DNA of 11,273 nucleotides from an uncultured Clostridia bacterium (GTDB lineage: Bacteria > Bacillota > Clostridia > Oscillospirales > Acutalibacteraceae), in NCBI GenBank assembly GCA_937888485.1, contig CALAQQ010000182.1:1-11273 (forward strand), given 5' to 3'. Numbering within the stretch: position 1 is the stretch's first letter; every line of letters starts with the position of its first letter. Below the pieces are notes generated by a model, which was not told the origin of the DNA, made no database searches, and saw only the letters and a list, made by a program, of their open reading frames with translations. The position numbers were made by a program, and so were the translations under genes. Positions 1 through 6,832 of the stretch are shown piece by piece.

Positions 1-846
1 TGCGGCGTTGACCATATCGTAAGACCCGGCGAAACCGTATCCGCATCAAGCGTTGAGCATTTTGTCGGCGGAAAAGGTCTTAATCAATCCGTTGCGCTTG
101 CAAATGCAGGCGCAGAGGTTTACCATGCGGGATGCATCGGCGCAGACGGTGAAATTCTCCGCTCTTTCATGGAAAATGCAGGTGTTAACCTTGAATATCT
201 TCGGGTTACCGATGGAAAATCGGGTCAGGCGACCATTCAGGTTGATAAAAACGGAGAGAATGCAATATTTCTTTTTAAGGGTGCGAATCACGAAATAACA
301 AAAGATTACGTTGATTTTGTTTTGTCAGAGTTTTCAGAAGGTGATTTCCTTGTTGTTCAGAATGAAACCAACAACGTCGGATATATTGTCGATAAAGCTC
401 ATGAGAGGGGAATGAAGATTTTTTTCAATCCCGCTCCCTTCAATGAGGTTGCCGCAAAAATCAACCTTTCAAAGCTTTACTGCATCATCCCCAATGAAAC
501 GGAATGCTCGGGTTACGTCGGCTCTGATGATTACAAAGCGTTTGCGGATTATATCCGTAAAAATTATCCCGATTTAAAAGCGGTTGTAACTCTCGGAAAA
601 AAAGGCTGTGTTTATATTGACAGTGATAATGAAATAATTCAGCCTGCGTATTCTGTCAAAGCGGTTGACACAACTGCGGCAGGTGATACTTTTGTCGGAT
701 ATTTCGTCGCAGAGATAAGCAGAGGCAAAGAGCCTTGCGATACAATTAAAACCGCTTGCGCCGCATCGGCAATAACTGTTTCAAGAAAAGGCGCAGCTCC
801 GTCAATACCGCGATATGACGAGGTAACCGCATTTTTAAGTGAATAA
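1..846 (+). CDS. rbsK: Ribokinase (PfkB family sugar kinase), 5' end missing
   Basis: ATP-dependent phosphorylation of D-ribose (or a related sugar) at O5 in the cytoplasm, feeding the pentose phosphate pathway. The frame is open from base 1 with no start codon, so the gene begins before the window; 281 codons are present and, against the usual ~300, roughly 15-20 N-terminal residues are missing. Visible motifs, numbered from the first codon: the sugar-binding signature GGKGLNQ (23-29), NPAP (143-146), NETE (165-168) and the C-terminal PfkB signature DTTAAGDTF (223-231), whose Asp 229 is the expected catalytic base. These are the family's hallmark positions and all look intact. It converges on a glycosidase gene and shares a terminator with it. 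PfkB kinases are hard to assign to one sugar; ribokinase is the best fit because of the GGKGxNQ form, but a kinase for another pentose or a nucleoside is possible. Confidence 0.88.
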   Translation, partial: CGVDHIVRPGETVSASSVEHFVGGKGLNQSVALANAGAEVYHAGCIGADGEILRSFMENAGVNLEYLRVTDGKSGQATIQVDKNGENAIFLFKGANHEITKDYVDFVLSEFSEGDFLVVQNETNNVGYIVDKAHERGMKIFFNPAPFNEVAAKINLSKLYCIIPNETECSGYVGSDDYKAFADYIRKNYPDLKAVVTLGKKGCVYIDSDNEIIQPAYSVKAVDTTAAGDTFVGYFVAEISRGKEPCDTIKTACAASAITVSRKGAAPSIPRYDEVTAFLSE

Positions 847-848
847 GC

Positions 849-883
849 AAATGACCGTACAAGCATTGCCTGTACGGTCATTT
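849..883. terminator. Bidirectional hairpin between convergent genes
   Basis: Perfect 13-bp inverted repeat, AAATGACCGTACA at 849-861 and its complement at 871-883, with a 9-nt loop. It starts 3 nt after the ribokinase stop and ends 3 nt before the stop of the glycosidase on the other strand. The A/T ends of the stem give short U runs in either direction, so it probably serves both genes, although neither side has a long T tract. Confidence 0.75.
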
Positions 884-886
884 CTG

Positions 887-1816
887 TCAGTTATAGTGTT
901 TTTCTATTTTATCGTATTCTTCATCGGTGATTTCAATTATACCGCCATGCTTGAAACCGTAGGGGAAAGAGAAACTTTCATCGAAGCGTTTGAAATTTGC
1001 ATTGCCCGGTTTGTCCGAAACAAAGGGTACATAACCCATCTTTTCTTTTTCGCAACCGAAGAAATCGAGCATCAGACACCATCTGCCGTCAGGAAGAACA
1101 AGAGTTGTTGCTCCTTCGTATGAACCGGGTTTTTCAAGTGTTGACATATAATCCTCAAATGCCTTGTCATGCTCATAAGGACCGTTGAGATTTTTCGAGG
1201 TTGCGTGCATATTCATCGGCGGATGCTCAGCGTTTTTATAGAAAAGATGATATGTTCCGTCGAATTTAACGAGATGAGTGTCAAGAATTTCGTTGTCTTT
1301 CGTGAAGAAAAGTTTTGGCTCTGAAAAGGTTTCAAAATCCTTGGTGGTACAGCAGAAAATCGACATATGAGTGAAATTGTCCTCGGCAAGAGTTGAACCC
1401 CAATGAATGAGATATTCATCATTTATTTCATCGTAGAATATTTCCGGTGCCCATAAACATCCGAAATCATCTCTGCCGAAATAAATTCTTTTCTGTTCGG
1501 AAAAGGTTATGAAATCATCGGTTTTCCACATACAGAGGCATTTGCTCCCCGTAGAATTTACCTCTTTCCAGTTGACCTGATAATTTTCATCCATGCGGTA
1601 TGCGATTGACAAATCAGTTGTCAGAATAACAAAACCGCCGGTTTTAAGTCTTATGACTTCAATGTCACGGCAGCCTTTTTCTCCCATTGTGCTTGTCAGA
1701 ATCGGCTCACCGTTGTTGAGCTGAGTCCAGTTAAAGCCGTCTTTACTGAGCGCAAAATATACCTGTTCTCCGTCGGGAGTAATTTTTTCTCTGAAATGTG
1801 AAAACAAATATGCCAT
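887..1816 (-). CDS. Glycoside hydrolase family 43-like protein (cytoplasmic)
   Basis: Probably removes arabinose or xylose from plant-derived oligosaccharides inside the cell. The 309-residue protein has no signal peptide. It has the repeated blade look of a five-bladed beta-propeller: YFALSKDGFNW (20-30), WKTDDFITFSE (97-107), CCTTKDFETFSE (155-166) and FDGTYHLFYK (185-194). The WAPE motif (122-125) is typical of GH43. By analogy with the family, candidate catalytic acids are Asp 51 (base), Asp 179 in ILDTH (pKa modulator) and Glu 234 in SYEGAT (proton donor); these are placed by motif, not by structure. The start is supported by an AGAGG-type site about 10 nt upstream and a good promoter. 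It is divergent from a GPH sugar symporter, fitting an import-then-hydrolyse pathway. The exact substrate (arabinoside, xyloside or other) cannot be told from sequence; GH117 or GH32/GH62-like propellers are less likely alternatives. Confidence 0.8.
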   Translation of the reverse strand: MAYLFSHFREKITPDGEQVYFALSKDGFNWTQLNNGEPILTSTMGEKGCRDIEVIRLKTGGFVILTTDLSIAYRMDENYQVNWKEVNSTGSKCLCMWKTDDFITFSEQKRIYFGRDDFGCLWAPEIFYDEINDEYLIHWGSTLAEDNFTHMSIFCCTTKDFETFSEPKLFFTKDNEILDTHLVKFDGTYHLFYKNAEHPPMNMHATSKNLNGPYEHDKAFEDYMSTLEKPGSYEGATTLVLPDGRWCLMLDFFGCEKEKMGYVPFVSDKPGNANFKRFDESFSFPYGFKHGGIIEITDEEYDKIEKHYN

Positions 1817-1841
1817 ATAATATCAACCTCTTTTCATTGCA

Positions 1842-1870
1842 ATAATATCACATAAAATTATAAATGTCTA
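1842..1870 (-). promoter_or_regulatory. Promoter of the GH43-like gene
   Basis: On the minus strand, TAGACA (complement of 1865-1870) and TATTAT (complement of 1842-1847) are separated by exactly 17 bp, each one mismatch from the sigma-A consensus. The predicted transcript start near 1835 leaves a leader of about 20 nt that carries the AGAGG ribosome binding site. Confidence 0.6.
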
Positions 1871-1889
1871 TTTAATTTTGTTTTAAATA

Positions 1890-1918
1890 TTGCAAAAAAA
1901 GCATTGATATGCTATTTT
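1890..1918 (+). promoter_or_regulatory. Weak promoter with operator-like palindrome upstream of the symporter
   Basis: TTGCAA (1890-1895) and TATTTT (1913-1918) lie 17 bp apart, each four of six matches to consensus. The spacer ends in the inverted repeat AGCAT-TGAT-ATGCT (1900-1913), which reaches the first base of the -10 and would place a bound protein over the promoter. A weak promoter plus palindrome is what a substrate-induced sugar gene often has; no regulator gene is in the window, so the operator role is inference. Confidence 0.4.
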
Positions 1919-1936
1919 ATTAATATAGATGAAGGC

Positions 1937-1944
1937 AGGTGAGG
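1937..1944 (+). promoter_or_regulatory. Ribosome binding site that decides the symporter start
   Basis: AGGTGAGG sits just before the ATG at 1947 (GGCAGGTGA matches AGGAGGTGA at seven of nine, 4 nt from the start). The upstream in-frame ATG at 1929 has only A/T-rich sequence before it and no such site, so 1947 is chosen. Confidence 0.75.
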
Positions 1945-1946
1945 TT

Positions 1947-3464
1947 ATGTCAGCATTGAGAGAAAATGTTGAAACAGCAACCGATAATTCCGTTCTTCTT
2001 AAAAACAGACGTTTTGTCGGTTCAAAAGAAACCGTTGCCTATGTTCTTGAAGATACAGCCGCAAGTCTGAACATCAACGATTTTAAAGACAGATACATAT
2101 ACGATGTCGTTAAAATTGATTTCAGCTATCTTGCTATCCAGAACATTGTTGCAACCGTGTGGGATACCTTCAATGATACATTTATCGGTGTTATCGTTGA
2201 AAAAACCAGAACACGCTGGGGTAAGTTCAGACCTTATCTTCTTCTCGGTCAGCTTCCGCTCACGATTCTCGGTTTGTGGTATTGGCTCATTCCGTTTATG
2301 TTCCCCGATACTCCGGGTGACTATCTTCCTAAATGGATTTTTTATTTTGCAATGTCAATTATCACCGAAACCGCAAACACCTTTACTGCAATTGCCCGTT
2401 CAGGTTTTGGGTCTACCATAACTCCGGAACCGCTTGACCGTTCAAGGCTTATTGCAACGGCGAACCTTATGTCGCATTTTGTTGAAGACGTACCGAAACA
2501 GATTTTCGGTATTATCTATGACCTTGTAATCAATGACAAGATTAAGGTTAAGCTTCCCAAACTTTTTGCGGGCTTCGGTGTATCTTTTGCGGTTCTCGGT
2601 GCAGGATTCTGTCTTTTCTTCTTCCTCACCACAAGAGAAAGAGTTGCTCAGACAATCAAAAAACCGAGCGTAATACAGGGCTTGAAGGCTATTGTAACGA
2701 ACAAACCGATGTTTATACAGGTTCTGTCATCGTTCCTCTCAGGATTCAGCATCGGCTCGAGCAGAACCAATTTCTATATCGATGTTATCGGTTCGATTAC
2801 CTGGAAAACCATCGTCGGTATTCCTGCATTCCCGATTAAGTTTATCAGCTACGGTTTTGTTGAGCCTCTCAGAAAGCGCTTTTCAACCAAAGCGCTCTGG
2901 ATTCTTGAAGATGCATGGACGGACGCTTTGTGGATGATTGTTTTCGGCATAGGTTCGATAAACAAAAACTTTATGCGGAAAGCGGTTATTCTGCCTCTCA
3001 TGGGTATCGAAGAAATCTTTGAAATGTGTGTTTACGGCCTGAGACGTGTTATTCCTGCAGAAATCAGCAATGAATCCATGGACTATTGCGAATGGAAAAA
3101 CGGTTACCGTGCAGAGGCTATGATAGGTGTTGCGCAGTCAACTATTTCAAAACTTCAGCAGGCTGTTATGGGAAGTCTGAACAGTATTGTTATGAAGAAG
3201 GTCGGCTATATTCAGGGACTTAAGGTCGGAACACAGTCAGATAAAACAAAGTGGTGGATTTTCGCTCTCGGAACGGGTATCCCCATCATAACAAGCAGTC
3301 TTGGTATTATTCCCAAATTCTTCTATCCTCTTTCGGCAGAAAAGCGTGATCTTATGTACAGTGAACTTCGTGAAAGAAGAAGCAAGGTTGCCGATAAGAT
3401 GAACAAGGCAACAACAGCCGAAGAAATCGCAGAAATCGCAGATTCACAGTTTATTGTTAAATAA
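1947..3464 (+). CDS. GPH-family (MFS) glycoside/pentoside:cation symporter
   Basis: Inner-membrane symporter of the glycoside-pentoside-hexuronide family (MFS_2 type), importing a sugar or small glycoside with Na+ or H+. Length is 505 residues, close to the family's usual 450-500. The cytoplasmic loop signature after helix 2 is visible as WDTFNDTFIGVIVEKTRTRW followed by GKFRP (72-95), matching the family's D-x-x-x-D...G...D/E-x-T-x-(S/T)-R-W-G-(K/R)-x-RP. A second family hallmark, DYCEWKNGYRAEAM (379-392), corresponds to the usual DYxEWxTGxRxEG. Many hydrophobic segments lie between them. The N-terminal ~60 residues are more polar and longer than in classic members. The esterase gene follows after 18 nt and is probably co-transcribed. 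Neighbouring GH43-like and ribokinase genes suggest a pentose-containing oligosaccharide or pentoside as substrate; this is inference from context. Confidence 0.85.
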   Translation: MSALRENVETATDNSVLLKNRRFVGSKETVAYVLEDTAASLNINDFKDRYIYDVVKIDFSYLAIQNIVATVWDTFNDTFIGVIVEKTRTRWGKFRPYLLLGQLPLTILGLWYWLIPFMFPDTPGDYLPKWIFYFAMSIITETANTFTAIARSGFGSTITPEPLDRSRLIATANLMSHFVEDVPKQIFGIIYDLVINDKIKVKLPKLFAGFGVSFAVLGAGFCLFFFLTTRERVAQTIKKPSVIQGLKAIVTNKPMFIQVLSSFLSGFSIGSSRTNFYIDVIGSITWKTIVGIPAFPIKFISYGFVEPLRKRFSTKALWILEDAWTDALWMIVFGIGSINKNFMRKAVILPLMGIEEIFEMCVYGLRRVIPAEISNESMDYCEWKNGYRAEAMIGVAQSTISKLQQAVMGSLNSIVMKKVGYIQGLKVGTQSDKTKWWIFALGTGIPIITSSLGIIPKFFYPLSAEKRDLMYSELRERRSKVADKMNKATTAEEIAEIADSQFIVK

Positions 3465-3482
3465 AAATCAGGAGAAATAAAA

Positions 3483-4532
3483 ATGAAAAACTCAAGAAGA
3501 TTTATTGCAATTCTTGTTGCAGTCATTACCGTTTTTACCTGCATGGTTAATGCATATGCATTGCCTCTTGACGGAGGAATTGAGGAACTGAAAAAACAGT
3601 TTGTTTTCGGTGAAGGACCGAAGGTAGGAGATTATTCGGTTGACTACCGTTATTATTCACCCGTCAAGGAAAACGATACCAAGAAATATCCTCTTGTTGT
3701 CTGGCTTCACGGCATGGGTGACGGCAAATCAGAAGGCGCTCAGGTTGCAAAAAGCAATATCGCATTCTGGGCAAGCGATGAATTTCAGTCCCGATTTGCT
3801 CCTGCGGAAGGTGCATTCATTTTCTGCGCACGCTCAAGAGAAGAAGACAATATCTACTGGGATAACAGTATGATAGAGCCTCTCAGAGCCGCAATCGAAG
3901 AGTTCATCGCAAATAACAAGTACAACATTGATTTATCAAGAATCTATGTCGGCGGTTATTCCATGGGTGGAAAAATGACTCTCAAAATGGCAGTTGCTTA
4001 TCCTGAAATGTTTGCCGCAGCTTTCCCGATTTGTCCCGCATGGTCACCTTCGGACGAGCTTATTTCAAAAATCTCGGATATGCCCATATGGATAACATCA
4101 AGCACAAGAGACCCTCTTGTTAACTATTATTTTGCTGTTTCGCCCACTTTTGAGGCAATTGCACAGGCTTCAAACGTTGCAGAGGATTGCAGATTTTCAA
4201 CCCTCACCAAGGTTTGTTATCATGACGGCAAAAAGACTTCAAGCAGCCATCATGCATGGTTTGCTGTGAATTATGATATGTTTTCTCTTGAAAACGGTGA
4301 TTATCCTTATATGACTACCGTAAACGGTCTCGGAGAAGAAGTGAAGCTTGCTTATCCCAACGGAATGATTTCCTGGCTCACAAGCCACACATCGGAATAT
4401 GACGGCACTCCGATTGAAGGTATGGGCAACATAACCCCCGATTCTCGTACGGATAACATTATCAATATTAATAGTATCAGCGAATTTTTTGAACTTCTTT
4501 TCAAAGCAATAGCAAGCATATTCAACTTTTAA
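3483..4532 (+). CDS. Secreted alpha/beta-hydrolase (CE1/PHB-depolymerase-like esterase)
   Basis: Likely an extracellular carbohydrate esterase, for example removing acetyl or feruloyl groups from plant polysaccharide; a peptidase-like (prolyl oligopeptidase clan) role cannot be ruled out. The N-terminus has a clear signal peptide: basic MKNSRR, a hydrophobic core and a signal peptidase I site after AYA (residue 26). The alpha/beta-hydrolase fold shows an oxyanion-side HG (76-77, WLHGMGDGK), the nucleophile elbow GYSMGG (158-163, Ser 160), Asp 210 in STRDPL and His 256/257 in SSHHAWF, so the catalytic triad looks complete. Asn-rich and hydrophobic residues form a short C-terminal tail (about 325-349) that could be an amphipathic helix. 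The CAGGAG site lies 8 nt before the start. It is downstream of the symporter in an apparent two-gene operon and ends at a strong terminator. Confidence 0.8.
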   Translation: MKNSRRFIAILVAVITVFTCMVNAYALPLDGGIEELKKQFVFGEGPKVGDYSVDYRYYSPVKENDTKKYPLVVWLHGMGDGKSEGAQVAKSNIAFWASDEFQSRFAPAEGAFIFCARSREEDNIYWDNSMIEPLRAAIEEFIANNKYNIDLSRIYVGGYSMGGKMTLKMAVAYPEMFAAAFPICPAWSPSDELISKISDMPIWITSSTRDPLVNYYFAVSPTFEAIAQASNVAEDCRFSTLTKVCYHDGKKTSSSHHAWFAVNYDMFSLENGDYPYMTTVNGLGEEVKLAYPNGMISWLTSHTSEYDGTPIEGMGNITPDSRTDNIININSISEFFELLFKAIASIFNF

Positions 4533-4537
4533 CAAAT

Positions 4538-4563
4538 AACCCCCGACACATGTCGGGGGTTTT
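4538..4563. terminator. Intrinsic terminator after the esterase
   Basis: GC-rich stem AACCCCCGAC (4538-4547) pairing with GTCGGGGGTT (4552-4561), loop ACAT, followed by TTTT (4560-4563). It begins 5 nt after the esterase stop. The surface-protein gene on the other strand ends at 4570, and in that direction the stem is followed by an A/T-rich TTATTT, so it probably works both ways. Confidence 0.9.
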
Positions 4564-4569
4564 GCCATA

Positions 4570-5937
4570 TTATTTATCTTTTTTCTTTTTGAGTATTATT
4601 GTTGCAACTGCTGAAATTGCAAGAGCTGCAAAAGCGGCAATTCCTTCGTTCGTTGAACCTGTTGAAGGAATTTCTATATTCGGTTTATTTGAATTATCAT
4701 TGATTTTTGACCATTTTGCTTCAAATGTGAGATTGCTTTTCGGCATCTTATCGGGAATATCGGGTGTCCAGCCTTCAAACTTGTATCCGCTTTTGGTGGG
4801 GTTTGCAGGGACACTTATTTTTTCGCCTGCATGATGTTTATAGGTTTTGTAAACAGCACCGTCAACCTTGTAGGTTACCGTGTAGGATTTCTTGATGTTT
4901 GAAACAACGCCGATAACGGCAATGATACCGCCGATAACGGAAATTCCCGTTATAGCCGCGCCTGCAATAGCCGCCATAATTCCGCCTGCAACAACCGTTC
5001 CGCCGATTACGAGCGTAACAAAATCCTTGTCAATTTTCCATTGAGCCTTGAATTCAAGGTCTTCGGAAGGCATCTTTTCGGGGATTTCGGGTGACCAGCC
5101 GTTAAATTTGTGTGCAAACTTTTTGGGGTTTTCAGGAACGGGAATCTTTTCGCCTTCTTTTACTTCATATGCCTCGTAAGTTTTGCCGTCTACAAGGTAA
5201 ACAACATTGCCGTTTCTGAGCCACTTTGCAGTAAATTCAACATCATTTGAGGGTACGGTTGAGTAATCGAAAATATTCTTACCGTTTTTATCAAACCAAC
5301 CTGCAAAAACATAACCGTCTTTCTTGGGGTCGGCAGGTACTGTTTGTGCGATGTTTGAACCGTAAAGTGCTGTTTTAACAGTCGTTTTGCCGTCAACCGT
5401 GTAGCTTATATTGTAGCTCATGATTTCCCATGAAGCATATGCTTTCAAGTCGTTTGAAGGCATTTTTTCGGGAACGGGAATCGCTTTTCCGTTTTCTTCT
5501 CCGAGAATCCAGCCGGCAAATTTAAAGCCTTCTTTTTTTGGTTCTTCGGGATGTACTATTGTGTCACCGACAGCATATTTTTTTTCACTTCCGTACTGTT
5601 CTTTTTCGTTGAGGTAATATGTGATACCGTATTGTTTCACTTCGGTTTCACCATTGTTTTCATCGCCAGCCTCAGGCGATGTGGTTTCGGGAACAGTGGT
5701 TTCAGTGTTCTCGGGTGTTGTTGTCTCGGGAACAGTCGTTTCAACTTCCTCCGGTGATGTTGTTCCGGGTACGGTGCTTTCCTCGGGTACAGTCGTTTCC
5801 GGTGTAACCGTTGTTTCAACTGCAGTGACCGTTAGGGTTGTTGTTTCGCCTGTCGCAAAACCTGTTAACGGCATTACCGACAGTATGCATGCCGCCGATA
5901 AAACAACGGCAAGCAGTCCTTTCAATTTGTTTTTCAT
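4570..5937 (-). CDS. Cell-surface protein with InlB-type B-repeats and a sortase-like anchor
   Basis: A 455-residue secreted surface protein of unknown function. Order: signal peptide (1-29, LTGFATG); Thr/Pro/Glu-rich linker (31-98) with repeated ETTVPE-like units, likely extended and possibly glycosylated; four Listeria-Bacteroides (Flg_new/InlB B) repeats at about 103-170, 174-239, 245-300 and 352-409, each ending in the typical GW...MP..(D/N)L.(F/A)...W pattern; then IPSTG (423-427), a hydrophobic helix (431-449) and KKKKDK, which is the layout of a sortase-anchored protein. The oddity is a Gly/Ala/Ile-rich hydrophobic stretch (306-347) between repeats 3 and 4, long enough to cross a membrane. 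GGAGG lies 7 nt before the start. Role is perhaps adhesion or wall interaction; this is inferred only from the architecture. Confidence 0.85.
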   Translation of the reverse strand: MKNKLKGLLAVVLSAACILSVMPLTGFATGETTTLTVTAVETTVTPETTVPEESTVPGTTSPEEVETTVPETTTPENTETTVPETTSPEAGDENNGETEVKQYGITYYLNEKEQYGSEKKYAVGDTIVHPEEPKKEGFKFAGWILGEENGKAIPVPEKMPSNDLKAYASWEIMSYNISYTVDGKTTVKTALYGSNIAQTVPADPKKDGYVFAGWFDKNGKNIFDYSTVPSNDVEFTAKWLRNGNVVYLVDGKTYEAYEVKEGEKIPVPENPKKFAHKFNGWSPEIPEKMPSEDLEFKAQWKIDKDFVTLVIGGTVVAGGIMAAIAGAAITGISVIGGIIAVIGVVSNIKKSYTVTYKVDGAVYKTYKHHAGEKISVPANPTKSGYKFEGWTPDIPDKMPKSNLTFEAKWSKINDNSNKPNIEIPSTGSTNEGIAAFAALAISAVATIILKKKKDK

Positions 5938-6005
5938 TTGTTTTCCTCCGTTATACGAAAATTTTTAAAGATGACCCTTTAGGATTTCATCTCTAAATCC
6001 GCTAC

Positions 6006-6035
6006 ATTATACTTTGTGCCATGTGTTCAAGTCAA
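6006..6035 (-). promoter_or_regulatory. Strong sigma-A-type promoter of the surface-protein gene
   Basis: Minus strand TTGACT (complement of 6030-6035) and a perfect TATAAT (complement of 6006-6011) with an 18-bp spacer. The predicted start near 5999 gives a leader of about 60 nt before the ATG. It shows that the surface protein has its own promoter and need not rely on transcription from plsY. Confidence 0.75.
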
Positions 6036-6079
6036 TGCAAAACGGAGAATTACAAATATTTACTAATTCTAAAATAGAA

Positions 6080-6700
6080 TTATTCGGAATTCTTTCTGAA
6101 TGAAATTTTGTTTTCATTTCCGTCAATCAGACGGACAAAATTTTCAGAATGTTTTATTAATATAAGGGCCGAACAGCAAGCAGCAAAAATGAAATGAAGA
6201 GTTTTTTCTTCTTCTGACAAGAAGTATGCAAATAAGGGATAAACAGAAGCACATACTCCCGAAGAAAGAGAAACGATTTTTGTCAGAATAAGAATAATCA
6301 CAAAAAATACTGTAAGCAGAAAAGCGGTTAAAGGCATAATTGCCACGGCACTGCCCAGTGCAGTAGCAACCCCTTTTCCTCCTTTGAAACCGAAAAAAAC
6401 AGGAAATATATGACCAAGCTGAACAAAAAAGCCTGCAATGGGAACGCAGATGCAGCTTGCATTGAAAAAATAAATAATAATTCTTGCGATTATAATTGCT
6501 GTAATTCCTTTGACAAAATCAAATAGGAAAACCGTCAGACCCGCTTTTTTTCCGAAAACACGCAGAGTGTTTGTTGCACCAGCATTACCGCTGCCTGAAT
6601 TGCGTATATCTTTTCCGTAAAAAAATTTTGAAACAATAATTGCGGAGCTGATACTGCCAATAAAATACGAAACAGCTGCACTTAATAAAATCAATAACAT
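6080..6700 (-). CDS. plsY: Acyl-phosphate:glycerol-3-phosphate acyltransferase PlsY
   Basis: Membrane enzyme that transfers the acyl group from acyl-phosphate (made by PlsX) to sn-glycerol-3-phosphate, giving lysophosphatidic acid, the first step of phospholipid synthesis in most bacteria. At 206 residues it has the family's usual size. The three conserved cytoplasmic loops are present: SGNAGATN (37-44), GHIFPVFFGFKGGKG (96-110) and HSENFVRLIDGNENK (184-198), separated by hydrophobic helices. No key residue looks missing. The start is supported by AGGTGA 5 nt upstream. I see no clear promoter in the short gap to the divergent gene. An AT-rich hairpin overlaps the stop codon but lacks a U run. 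The gene is next to, but probably not co-regulated with, the surface protein. Confidence 0.95.
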   Translation of the reverse strand: MLLILLSAAVSYFIGSISSAIIVSKFFYGKDIRNSGSGNAGATNTLRVFGKKAGLTVFLFDFVKGITAIIIARIIIYFFNASCICVPIAGFFVQLGHIFPVFFGFKGGKGVATALGSAVAIMPLTAFLLTVFFVIILILTKIVSLSSGVCASVYPLFAYFLSEEEKTLHFIFAACCSALILIKHSENFVRLIDGNENKISFRKNSE

Positions 6701-6780
6701 TCACATCACCTGTGGATATTATTTCACTTTTATCAATTATTTATAATCAAAAAATATATGACTAAAACATGAATATTTTG

Positions 6781-6807
6781 TTGACAAAGAAACATATTTA
6801 TGATAAT
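6781..6807 (+). promoter_or_regulatory. Promoter of the secreted unknown protein
   Basis: A perfect TTGACA (6781-6786) is followed by GATAAT (6802-6807) with a short 15-bp spacer; a 17-bp spacing would put the poorer TAATGT (6804-6809) in the -10 place. Either gives a short leader containing AGGAGG (6818-6823), 9 nt before the ATG at 6833. Confidence 0.55.
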
Positions 6808-6832
6808 GTATACAAAAAGGAGGCTGAAAAAT

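Noticed and set aside
1929..1946. ATG at 1929 as the symporter start
   Set aside because: No ribosome binding site precedes it, while AGGTGAGG is correctly placed for the ATG at 1947.
6064..6082. Hairpin TAATTCTA-AAA-TAGAATTA at the plsY stop codon as a terminator
   Set aside because: The stem is AT-rich with a 3-nt loop and is not followed by a U run on the minus strand; it might slow polymerase but cannot be supported.
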